Origin: Ulva prolifera
Taxonomy: Eukaryota > Chlorophyta > Ulvophyceae > Ulvales > Ulvaceae
NCBI GenBank assembly: GCA_023078555.1
Contig: CM041196.1
Location: forward strand, 3,224,001 to 3,288,000
Direction of reading: 5' to 3'
DNA length: 64,000 nt
Shown: positions 11,239 through 22,500 of the stretch, in pieces
Numbering within the stretch: the first letter of the stretch is position 1
How the letters are laid out: every line of letters starts with the position of its first letter
Program-made: the position numbers and the translations under genes
Notes under the pieces: model-generated
Told to the model about the DNA's origin: nothing
What the model saw: the letters and a program-made list of their open reading frames with translations, nothing else
Databases searched by the model: none

Positions 11239-14200
11239 CCTTCTCCTTCAGCTTGTGCATCATACCAGCCAACCATCCAGTCATGGCAGATCATACAGTT
11301 GCTGTGGCAAATGCAGTGAAGTGGCTGCTATAGCGCTGTAAGGCCACATCACCGAATTTGCCACAGTTGACCATATATATGAATACAGTTGCCACAGCAA
11401 GCAGCTGCAGCTGCAGAAACAGAGAGCTGCAAGCTGTGAAGCTGCCACACACCTGTGGTGTTGAATTGCTCATCCAGCAGAGGGAAGTTGCTGCTCTTTG
11501 GTGAATGTGGCTTGACGTTGGGGGAGGTGAGGTGCCTACATGCACGCAGCTGGAAACATGTTGCCAGGATGTTATGGTGCCTGAAATGTCTGTAAAAATG
11601 TTTGGTGACACGATGCAAACACCTTGGCAAGGCACATCATGCAGGGGGTGGGGGTGAACAGGAACAGGAACACTGTGCACAGCAGTGCTGGTGCAAACCA
11701 TCTGCAATTGCAGCAGGTCTGCTGTGAGCTGTCTGCCAGCAGTGGCAATGCCGGAGAACACTATCTCAGAGGACGGTCTGCCAGCAATGCCAGATTGCAA
11801 TGTCTGGGCATGTCAAGAGGGGGGGTGCCGTTGTGCCATGCCAGGCCAGCTCCAGGAAGGTACCTGTTGTAATTATTAGTTACCTGATTAGGTGGGTGCA
11901 GTGCTTGAAGCAGACCACACCTATAGCCCCACATGGGGCTGATGAGGTGCTGAGGAAGTGGCAAGCAGCATGAAACGGGCGGAAACGCCTCAGGTTAGAA
12001 TAGCCCAGTGACTCTGGGCTCAGTCAGCCGCGTCCCGAAGAGGGACGACAAAACGAAACACAGTAAAGCAAAGTAAATCTGAATTTGGACAGTGGAGAGA
12101 AACTGCTGAGACTAGACCAGTAAGCAATTGCTTAAAAAATTCTTCAAACATCAGCAACGGCACTGGTACCTTAATGTAATTACCCTCCCCCTTCTCCCCC
12201 CTCCCCCCCTCCTGCAGGGTGTACATCGGAATTTTTGCAGGGCAAACACTGGGCCAGAGAGTGGCAGCATGCTCGCACAGGATCCCTCGAGGTGGATGGG
12301 TCCTAAGCTTGGGGCAGGGGCCGAGATGCTCATGATTCGTTACCCATGTGTACAGAAAAAGCCAGAGACGCAGAGTGGTAGCACCGCAGGAAGCAGGACA
12401 CAAACTGGAGCACCACACACGCTCGTGCTGTGCCTCGAGGCTCGATCGTCGACCTGGCGGTGCTACCGGCCCCTCCGGCTTTGTCCTTGTAACTCACACG
12501 CTGGTGCTGTGCTGTGCTGTGTGACGCTCGTGCGGTGTGTTACAAGGGCCGTGATTGGGCCAGCAGACAGCCACATCAGGTCTCAACAATAAATTGATAA
12601 GAGTAAAGCACGATGCTGAATTATAATGCCGTTGAGCACCACCTAATAGTCCAGAGTTCTCAAAGTCCGTTGAAGACATGGCCGTGTAGATCATCCTGAT
12701 TAAGGTGATTTGAATGCATCCTTTACGTATTTATCAGTGCACTATTTGTTGTCTCTCGAACGTCCCACGAACGAACTCGAGTTCGAATTTGGCTATTGTT
12801 TATATTGCAAGGCATGCGTACGACTATTAGGCGTGAAAGAATACACGGCGTTGACCAGGGCTGTCAGTCCTTCAGATAGCTTCACATAGCTACCCGGCAA
12901 GGCAGCCACTGAATTCGATCGACGGATGTTGTTGTCGGCATGGGTGCCAGGTGACGTGATCCTGGTCAAATCAAAACTGTCTCGACACGTCGTGAGCGTA
13001 GCTGACAAGGCATCACATGGTCCGCCAGCGCGCCATTCGGCGGTTGATGACGAGCGCCTTGGACCCCGTGACATGCTGCGCGCATACATCAATGCATGAG
13101 TCATGAACCTCGCTCCTCTCTAAAGTTACCTCCGTCAGCCGGACCCACGTGACCGACACCGTCACGCCTCGTGCTTTACGACGCCAGCATGACCACCGGG
13201 GTTCCATGCCATGCAGTTGCACTGCCATGGCGCTGCAGCTGCGCTGGCGCTCGCGGCGGTCCAATAAATAAAACGCATTCAGAGGGTACACATTGAACTT
13301 GTTTCTTGCTGTGCTGTTTGGACATTGATAGGCGCTGTGCGACCTGGTGGGTGGGGACAACGTTGGCACGAGCCTGCAGCGGGGCCTGCAAATTGGCTAC
13401 AATCTATGACAATGTGCTTGCCAAAGTGAAGCCGCTCCACTGCCTGACACGCTGGTCGTTGAGCATATGTAGTTGCTGCGGTGCCGGGGAGATTGCCGTG
13501 TTGCCGTGTTGATGCAGTGGCCCGTGCCCCTCCGCCAGGCCGCATGTTTGCTGCAACACAGCTCCGTTGCAACGAAGAAACAACAATGCCAGTATGTGGA
13601 CGTTGGCTGGGAGGTCAGTCTATAACTGTGTTTGCGTTTCAAAAGCTCTGCAGATGCTAACACTGATGTTGACCTCGCCCGCGGCTCTGCAGCAGCGCTG
13701 GACACACTAAATGAACCACAAATTCATTATTGTTTTACTGCTGGCCACATCCCTGTACTGTAGTGGAACCGCCGCAAATTGCACCGCAAAGGCAACTGGT
13801 TTGCTCCGAGTAGCCGCGCGTGACAATTCTGATCGTCGCTCTAATACAACATCGCCGCAGTGCTATGACAATCAACGATATGATACATAACGTTTAATAT
13901 TTCCTTTGCGTTTAGCCCTGATTATTACGCAACAGCTGGGCAGGTCTTTGCAGTGGTTTACTGCCAACATCCGAAGACAAGACAGTGCTGGCAAGCAAGC
14001 ACGTCCACACTACGCTAAACAAAAATTGAATCAAAGTCTGCATTGCTGCTCAGCTGTAAGCCAGCCAAGGCAGCTCGCAGAGACAAGCTTTTGGCGAAAG
14101 GCACTTTGGTTTGCAGTCCGCGCTGCCCAACATCGCAGGCATGCACGCATCATAGCGCTGCCTCTTTGAAAGCTTTTCAAGCTCTTTGTAGTGGAACGCC

Positions 14201-15139
14201 ATACAGCAGTCGTTCGTCTTCACGTTGCATGGCTGGGCAGTTGCGGTGACTGCTCGTGGCAGCCGTCATATCCACCTACAGGTGGTCGTCATATGCGTGT
14301 AACACGCCCACCCACGTGGGGTGGTGTGACCTCACGGAGGTATACCTAAAAATGACCACAACCTCGACTCATGAGGCAGGCAGTCCGTATTCTGTCGATC
14401 TTGCCCGTCGGATCGGGAAGTGTTGACGTGTGTTTGCACTGTGGCTTGGATTCAGGTTATTGATCCGTGCATCTCTGACCGAGACGCAACGGACAGTCGA
14501 GCTGTAGCATGCTATAGCAGTGGGTGATAGAACACAGCGCGAGGCTGCCGGTAGTAGGCTGGTACTAAACTCAACTCATATGTACGTGAACTCCACGTCT
14601 ACAATGGTCGCACAGAGCGCAGGCTGCACCTGCGGCATAAGGATGCGAACAACGAGATGTGTCAACAAGCTAGGGCTATCGCGAAGCATGGCAACTAGCA
14701 ACGCACCGATACAGAAAATCCATATTCGCACAAGTAGGTTTGCAATGCAAGACGCGGGCCCGATTGCGCTCGTGGGCAGAAGAGCATCGCCTGTGATTGC
14801 AGGTGGCCAAGCAAACCATGTTTACTCTGCTGACTTATCAAGCTTGGACTCATGTTACCCCCAGAATGATTGAAATTAGGAAGTATCGCGTTTGTCATTC
14901 CTCGAGAGTACTGAGCGGTCTCTGCTGTTCGGATGCTATTCGTTTCACAACCACAAATGCCCCAGGTAGCACAAGCAGACAGTAACGCCCGGCGGTGGCA
15001 TGGCCACACACACACGCCACCAATGAACCAAAAACAACCTCATGGTCGTTGACAAGTCCGTTCCAGCGGTTGCTGCAGCAGCTTGTGCAATTGCCCGGGT
15101 TTGCAGCGCGATTGAGCGGGAGGCCTCGCGGCAGCGTTC

Positions 15140-15390
15140 AGCATGCATGCGGCTGGGATTCAAATCTGCGTCAGGTCTGGGACCACCGCACACACACTCC
15201 AAGGCGAGCAACGGTGCTTTATAAGAGCTTCGCCGAACACGCAGCGCCATGTTTCAGGAATGAAGCCTGTCCGCAGCCGTCTCTGTCTTGAAGTGTACAG
15301 AAGCGTTGCGGCGGTGAATACAACGTTGTACTGCAACCATCTCAGCAACATAACCGGTTGAGAGGAAGCAACTTAACCGTGGAGAGCATT
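15140..15390 (+). repeat. Diverged dispersed repeat, copy B
   Basis: This is the partner of 1500-1740. The best block is 15268-15319, which shares ACAGAAGCGTTGCGGC exactly and CTCTGTCTT nearly so. Upstream it has GCATGCGGC and TATAA blocks in the same order as copy A. Nothing in it codes for a recognisable protein. Confidence 0.4.
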
Positions 15391-17355
15391 CCTTGTACTC
15401 GCGCAGGTGTGATCCAGCCTTCTGATTGATTGCATATCCCCTTCTGGAGTGCCTGCTGAGATCTTGCAGTCGCAAGGCCAATGGAAATGGCTCCTTGAAC
15501 GCTCGACGCGAATGCCGGTTACTGACTCCATCCCCTTGCCTCTCGCTGCTATTATGCGATATCTTCTGCTTAGCCCTGGAGAATGCCAGCCAGCTGCTGA
15601 AACGCGGGCTTGGCCCGCTAGCAGTGCCGCGTGCCTTGGGCCAGGGAGCAGGAGTGCGCCGATGACAAAGGGTTGGTCGCAGCCTGTGCAAGCTTGGCGG
15701 ACACGGTCATGCTGGCATGGCATGGGGCGCCGCCCGCGCGGAAATGCGCACCGAGCACCTGTGATCTTTACCGGCGCACGTGCCCCGCGAGACGCCGTCC
15801 TATGCCCCGACTGCTGTCGTGCCACAGCTCGTGCCCCCAGCTGGGGCGCATTTCTGTGTGTACGGTCCAATCGAGGCGCACCCTCACTCATCCATGTGGA
15901 CACGCCGACGGTTCGTGCGTGGGGCAGATGTAGCGAGCGCCACCCGCGCCTGAGAGAATTCAGCGCTAGTCCGTACCAGCAGTGCGCGCGAGCTTCCCTG
16001 ACTGTCAACTATCGCGGTCCGGCCTGGGCGAAGCACCGTGCGGAGTCTGCCCGAGTGCGCTGGCGCCCGTCACGCCTGTATATGCATGCCTAGCAGGCGA
16101 GGCAACCCCGCATGTCGTGACTTGTGCTCCCCCAGCGCTGCGGCGTGGCTCTTAGCAAGTCAGCGTGCTGCAGCGGCATATCGCGCGTGCTGCATACGGC
16201 TACCGCGCTGCCTCCCGAGACACTATTACTCCTCCGTACGGATAGTCGCGGTCACGCTCTGCTGATTCGATGGCCGCTTGGCGGGCTGGAATGCCGTTGA
16301 GGCCGCTTGCAGGGTGCAATTACCCTGGCCATGCCTTGCGCTGTCACGGGTCGTGCGTTTGTAGCCTCTCGTCAATGACCGGCGAGTGACGGCAGCAGGT
16401 CAAGCCTGCCGCGGTGCGGTCGGTCACACGCACTCATGTCGCCTCACTGCGCCCCTCGCCCTGACGAAGCCACAGTTCTCCCGCAACCGCGACGTCATCG
16501 CTGTGCCTGGTCCAGCTGAGGACAAGCGTTTTCGGTTTCTGATCCAGGCGTGTGCTTTCGTGTTGTGTTTTCATAGGAATCGTGCCGTATTCGCAGTGAG
16601 GTCTGTGTCGCACAGTCGAGAGTGCGGTGCAGCTGTGAGCTTCACGTTCACGGCTCTGCATCTTCAAGCCACTGCATCGAACGCACTGCATCGAACGCAG
16701 TTGTTGACAGGGCTGCAGCTTCGTCGGGGTCAGTCGAGCAGAAGGCGAGCGTGATAGTGCTGCACGGGCGCCCTGTGTTATGAATACGCTGCGACCACGA
16801 ATGTGCTCCATCTCTGTCGGCCATTGCTACAACAGCTGATACAAAATTGCTGTGGACTTTTTAGGGCATTGAGTCAGTCTCGATCGCTTGCAGAATGTCT
16901 GCGCACGTAGGCCGTCGTCATGCCGGTAACAAAGCTTCTCTTTTGGCAGTTGCCTTCTGGCCCGTGCAAGGCCATGTGACAGAACCGTGTATCTCCAGAC
17001 GCCCGCTTCTACTTCTGTATGCCTGTCGACGCATTTGCACCACCACCCGAGCGTAGCATTCGCTTGGCAGGCCCACTGAACATGCTGAAGGCTTGATGGA
17101 CTCATGTGCACTGCTGCATATGTGACTGCAGACCTTCACACCAAGCACTGAATTGCTAGGATGTTGGCATGCAGTCCTTGTGGGCAGCTGCCTAAAGCAG
17201 TTGCTGACCTGGTTCCAGTTCTTGCTGCTCGGGCAGTGGCATGCTCCCTGTCATGCCTGCTTGCCACTGCATTCATATGATGGACAGGTGGGAGGGTAGT
17301 GTGTGCTGGTGCATGCAAGGATGCTGTAGGCCCTGACCGCCGCCAGAGCAGCACA

Positions 17356-17357
<2 letters not shown>

Positions 17358-17391
<34 letters not shown>
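17358..17391. repeat. Poly-C tract, 34 bp
   Basis: An uninterrupted C run on the plus strand, about 225 bp upstream of the start codon of expansin-like gene 2, probably in its promoter or 5' leader. The complementary G run could form a G-quadruplex. Confidence 0.95.
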
Positions 17392-17616
17392 ATACCCGCT
17401 TCACCCGCCCTTTTGTCCGTCGTGAGCTTCAAGAACTCGTAGCACTCCAACACTCGCTACCAGCAGATAGAGTAACAATTGTGACACTGCCTCACAGCCT
17501 CCCCACTTTCAAGTATGGCGTCGCTCATTGCACATACTGTGCCCATCCCGGCCGCTGCATGCAGGGACTCCGCAACTGCCGTGTTTTCACAACACGTCTG
17601 ACAGTGACACACAACG

Positions 17617-18323
17617 ATGCCGTCTCTGATTTCCGCCCTCACCGCCGCGGCAGCGCTCGTTGCTGCGGCGCTAGCCCCAGCCACCGCCGCCGACCCCACC
17701 ACACAACTGCGCTCCGCCGGCGACGTCCTCTCCACAGACTCCCTCCAGGTACTCCCAGAGGGCATGCCGGAGGCCCTCACGCTGGCTGGCGGCGATGATG
17801 GGGAGGTGAGCGTCGGCCGTGGCCTGCTGCGGTCGAAACGCGGGCGTGGAAGCTCTAAGGCCAGCAGGAAGAAGAAGAAGTCTTCACCAAAGAAAAAGAA
17901 GAAGTCATCTAAGAAGAAGTCGTCATCCAAGAAGAAGAAGTCATCGAAGAAGAAGTCGTCGAAGAAGAAGTCTGCACCGAAAAAGAAGACTCAGTTCCGG
18001 CAGCAGGCCTCGGGGGTGAAGGCCGAGGTCCGGTTCAGCAGCGGTGGCAAGAAGTACTCCGTTACGAGCAAGTCGCATGAAGGCCACGGCACGCACTTTG
18101 CGGCGATGGGCAAGCCGTACGCGGGCTGCGGCGTGCCGCCACACCGCGCGTACGACGACAACGGCAACCCGCTGCCATGGGTTGCGCTCAACACCAACGC
18201 GGAGTTTGAGAATGGTATCAACTGCGGCCGCTGGATCGAGATCAAGCTCGGCCAGAACTGCGTCGGCGCGGGCAACGCGCAGTGGAGCGTTTGCAACGGC
18301 GGCAGTGCGTACCCCTCACCCCG

Positions 18324-18354
<31 letters not shown>

Positions 18355-19502
18355 CCCCGCCCCCCCCCCCCCCCCCCGCTTCGTCATGTGAACTGTTGTG
18401 ATGTGCTCGATGCGCAGCATGACTGAGTCGTGGCCGGCAAGCTTGCCCCCTTTGCTGTGGGTCATGCGTCGCTTGCGTTCATGGTTGCATGCTGCTGCAC
18501 ACTTTTCACCATGCTCTGTGCCATTCCACATCGCCACGCTCGTCCATGTAGCCACATGCCTCGAGCGCTTTCTTCAGCCGCACCTTCATACGTCACCGAG
18601 GGGAGTGTGTCAGTCAGTGCTTGCGTTCAGACTGGGAGTCGGACGACCGCACAGGCGAGACAATGTACGGCTACGTGATGGACCACTGCCCTGACCAGAA
18701 CTTCTGGTGCCAGAACGATGCCTACCACCTCGACATCTCGCGCCCGTACCTCACCGGCATGGGCCTCACCGGCCCGCACATCTGGAACGGCCGCAAGGTG
18801 CACTGGAGTTACATCGATGATGTCCCCGGCGGGTATGCATGCCCTCCGTTCCTTGCCCCGCGCCTACCTCCCGGGGCTGCATCCCAGACAGTGCTTCAAA
18901 GTTCTGTGTGCGAATATTCGTCTGGTTGCCCGCAGCTCCTTGTGAGTCGTACAGCAGACCTGCACAACATGTCGTGTGATAGAGCTGCCGGGGCGCTGCG
19001 TGATGTACATGCCTGTGACGTTTGGTCCAATGTGGGCGGTGTGTCTGACCAGGCTTGTGGTTGACCTACGCGTCTCGGTCTCTGGTAAGGTACAGCAAAG
19101 CAGGGGTGTGTGATGCCAGCGCTGACAGGTGACGGCGGGTGCAGGTGGAAGATGTCGAACCTGAAGTTCATGTGGCTCAAATCGTCCAACTGGATTCCGA
19201 AGGGGCACGGCTTCTTCGGCGGCCTCATCTGCTACAACATGCCCAATGGCATCTCCCGGATGTCCCAGAAGATCGGCAACAACTGGGTGCCCGTGCGGCC
19301 CCTCTTCCACCTCCGCAACCAATGGATCCTGCAGAAGCCCTCGAACTACGTCTCTGCTCCCAATGGCGGACAAGGCCAGGAGATTCACATCGAGGTGTGG
19401 GACGCGCAAGGTAACTCGTATGGCAAGTATGCGGTGGAGTGGGGGTGTGGCACCGGCAGCTGCTGGGATGACACCGACGCGAATTCGCGGAAGATCGGGT
19501 AA
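17617..19502 (+). CDS. Secreted expansin-like protein 2, Lys/Ser-rich stalk (3 exons)
   Basis: Exons 17617-18304, 18631-18832 and 19145-19502 give 415 aa. A signal peptide (about 1-25) is followed by an acidic segment, a GRGLLRSKRG motif, and about 45 residues of KKKKSS-type repeats. The double-psi beta-barrel follows (GTHFAAMGKPYAGCGVPP, VALNT, CGRWIEI, YGYVMDHC, WC, HLDIS). Exon 3 carries the expansin D2-like domain (KFMWLKSSNW, NNWVPVRPL, IEVWDAQGNSYGKY). Splice phases 1 and 2 and flanking residues match the other two paralogues exactly, so these are tandem duplicates. Intron 1 contains long poly-C runs starting 16 bp after the donor GTGCGT. A role in wall or matrix polysaccharide loosening is inferred from the family. 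It is most similar in layout to the 3.1-kb copy. Confidence 0.85.
18321..18378. repeat. Intronic poly-C tract
   Basis: C runs interrupted by single G residues, starting 16 bp downstream of the intron-1 donor (18305) of expansin-like gene 2. Read through, they give polyproline in one frame and are not coding in the spliced model. Confidence 0.93.
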
Positions 19503-22500
19503 ACTGCGCCAGAGTTGCTCCCCGTTGCTGTCCCTCGGCCACCTGCGTGGCTCTTTGCGCAAGCGATCGGGCTGGGGTAGGTGTGGGTCGCAGGGACAGG
19601 TGGAGGCGGCGTGTGGGTCACAGGGTCATCTGGAGCAGAGAGCCACCGGGGGGGGCCCGCGACGCAGCCTGTGTTTATTTGCGATTTTGGCGCAGATGAC
19701 GAAGATGCTTTGGTAGCGTGGACACGCCTCTTTGCCACCCCGGCGCAGTCGCACTTTCTCGCCCGCGCATGCAGCTCACGGCGTGTGTGTGTGTGGTATG
19801 TGTTGAGCAACTGGCACGCCTGTTGGGCACTGCGAGGGGGAGTGTGGCTGGAGGGGTGGCTGGGGTTAGATCCAAGCTGCTATGATGCTGGATGCATGGT
19901 GATGAAGCATGTGCGGGTCCAGCGGATGTGGCTGGTGCGCCGGGTGTGCCGTGAATAATGGTGGTGATGATGGCGGTGCTTGATGCCAATTATGCCATTT
20001 TCCGTGGTGTGGGCTGTTGTTCACGGAGCCTCCGAGATCACTGTCCCCGCGTTCATCAAGGTGTGAGGCCGGAGGGGGGTGTGTGTGTGTGTGTGTGAGC
20101 CGTCCCACCGTAGGGGTGGGCCTTTGGGAATGCCAGTGGGCATGGCGGCAGGGCATGGATGAAGCTGGAAATGCTGTGTCCATTGAAAGTAGATTATTAA
20201 GGTGATGAGTGATTTATGAGGTGCCTAGCGTGGCGAAGGTGTGCATGCTGGATGAAGGCAGGCTGTGGCCGAGGCATCTGACTGAGCGATGCGGGCGCTG
20301 CCTGGTGACGTCCCTTGTGATACCACAGCCTACTCTGGCTTTTTAGAAGAACCTATTTTTCTTGTTAGACAGTCAGTACGACGCTCAGGGAGAATTTGCA
20401 TCTCCACTGTAACATCTCACCCGGCTACTCTGGGATGCCCCGGCACGCACCTGTTGGCCCATGTTGTTTGTACTGTGCAGCAGGACTGTTGCAACGTCAA
20501 TTGGGACGAATAACCTGTACCTAGGACGACTCGACCAACAGGATGCGTGTAGACTGTGTGGTGCAGCCAGGGTCCATAAGACATTGGGGATGCTGAGCAC
20601 TCCTTTGCCTGGAAAATCCTGGTGGTATGACGCATGGTGATATGGCTTGGATTGCCGGAGTGGACCAGAGCCCCAAGGCAAAAGCATCACCTGGCACTGT
20701 TGGCAAGTTTGAGGGCAGCTGCCAGGTTGACCAGGGTGTGTCATGAACGGGGCATCCTCACAAACACAGGATCCCAGTGTCCGGGTGCGCTGGGCTACGA
20801 GTGCACCAAGAGATGTTTCTATGATGCGATGATGGTCCATTGCTGACGTCTGGGTGTAACTGGGGAGCATGTGCAGTGTGCTGGATATCCACACATGAAC
20901 CATCTGGCTTGATAGATGGTGTGTCTGTTGGTTGTACGCAGCCCCACGAGCTCCGCGGGAGCGCCAGGCGCGATCTCCTAATGGCCTCTGCCGTCGGGCT
21001 GCTTGGTGCTTGCATAGGTGGTGGCTGCGTGGCATGTACATCTAGAACTTAACAATTGTGGTGGGGCCAATGCAGCCCTTGCGTGGCCTGTTGCAGGCTT
21101 TGGATGAATCGGGGCTGCGCGACGGTGAGAATGCCGCGTTGCCTGATGTGTGTGGAGAGGGTTCACGATTGGGGGTCTGGGGCTGCACACCTCCGGAGTC
21201 AGGCCGTCCGGCTGGGCACTGTTGAGTTCGGCCGCCTCGCCGCGGGCGCGGCTGTGGTGCCGCTTGGGAGCGGCTGTGGGTGGGTGCGTACGCGTGCTAC
21301 AAGGACAAAATTCGACGAGGCTGGTAAGTGTTTATGGGTGGTCATGCAGGTGGGTTTGCATGTGTGGTCAGGTGTGTGAGTTGGGGTGTTTGTGTGCGTC
21401 AGTTCGGGTGCCGCCCTCGGTTTTGGGCTTGCTGCTATGTACTGGCATCGTTGATGTTGTATGCGTGAGTTCCGGTGCGATGGGTGTCTTGTTAGTGGGG
21501 ATACGGGATCGCTTTGCTTACTGCCGGCTGTGGACGGCTGCTTATTCTGCGCGGAATGATGGCCCCGTTCTTGAGCTGCTCGCTAGTCCTGCGGTGCTAC
21601 CTGCCTCTCGGTCTCGTCCTTGTAAAACATGAATTTTCGTAACACACGATTCAAAATTGGTTGCGCAACAGTTTGAAAACAGGGTGACGTCCTTACATTC
21701 TCTAGGCGGTATGCACACATCATGATGATCGTCTGAAACAAGCTTAGCAGCTCTGCAGCACAGCTGGCGAGCCTGAATTCATACGGAGCCTCCGCTAAGT
21801 CGTACTCACAAGATCACTCGATGAACAAGCGCTCGGTGAGTACTACTCAACAGGCCCAAGCGAGGGAGCTGAGAACTCTGGTAGGACGACCAGAAAATTG
21901 ATTCGCGCATCCGCCGATGGTGGGAGTCGCCACCGCATCGTGCGCAGACAGTGTGCACAATTTTCAAGGAGAAAAGCTATACTGACGACCTCGCGATCGC
22001 AGATGCGTCCATGTGCATCTCGAGATAGGCAATTCTCAGCGTGGCACCATGGACAGAGTGCTGGCGAGGTGTACAGCTAGCTCGCAGCGGCATCAGTTCA
22101 CCGCGGCCTAGGCTTGTGACAATTGGCGAGAGCTGTGCCGGCGAGGCTGCTACCGGCGATGGCCGGCTTCGCTTGCACGCAGCTATCTCCATCAGCGCTC
22201 TATCGAGGCATCATTCATGAGTACAGCATGACCTCTGGCACGTACTCAGGCTAATCAGCATATAATGTTAGGATAGCGCTGAGACAAGCTGACATGCGGT
22301 GATCTCACAAATTTTCGTTTGGTGATTAATCATGACTACATAGACGTGGGCGTCACTGACTGGTGCTGGCAGCCACACAGCGTCCCTGTCACCACTTGCA
22401 AGGTGCATCGCCGTGCCTATCAGTAAGGTCAATGAGTCATGATGCCCCAAGAATCAGCGGCCTGGCGATGTGTTGATGCATGCTGTGTGCAACTTGACCA

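Larger units (their letters stand above)
9654..11246. mobile_element. Non-autonomous inverted-repeat DNA transposon with 8-bp target duplication
   Basis: The element proper is 9662-11238 (1577 bp). Its ends are inverted repeats: the first 44 bases from 9662 (starting AGGGGGGTCGGCACTCAGG) match exactly the reverse complement ending at 11238. Similarity continues inward with indels for about 300 bp (roughly 9662-9990 and 10920-11238). The element is flanked by identical 8-bp sequences CCTTCTCC at 9654-9661 and 11239-11246, a clear target-site duplication. Both arms contain several CGCTGGGC/GCCCAGCG octamers, and one more lies internally near 10160. No transposase frame is visible, so it must be mobilised in trans. 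An 8-bp duplication is typical of hAT and a few other DDE superfamilies, but the arms are longer than usual hAT termini, so the superfamily is left open. Confidence 0.88.
5074..17616. other. 12.5-kb intergenic region with repeats and a transposon
   Basis: No conserved protein could be recognised in this gap between expansin-like genes 1 and 2. It holds a CA microsatellite (5841-5930), short local duplications (8921-8980), a non-autonomous inverted-repeat transposon (9662-11238), the second copy of a diverged repeat (15140-15390) and a poly-C run (17358-17391). The stretch 15373-16093 is GC-rich and open in several frames on both strands, but none has recognisable motifs, so it was not called as a gene. 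Confidence 0.5.

Noticed and set aside
15373-16093. Overlapping open frames of more than 200 codons on both strands
   Set aside because: GC-rich sequence keeps several frames open at once; none has recognisable motifs, consistent splice context or domain-like residue patterns.
20520-20640. Possible retroelement zinc motif (ACRLCG) on the plus strand
   Set aside because: Only the first CxxC is present; the following His/Cys and conserved residues are missing.
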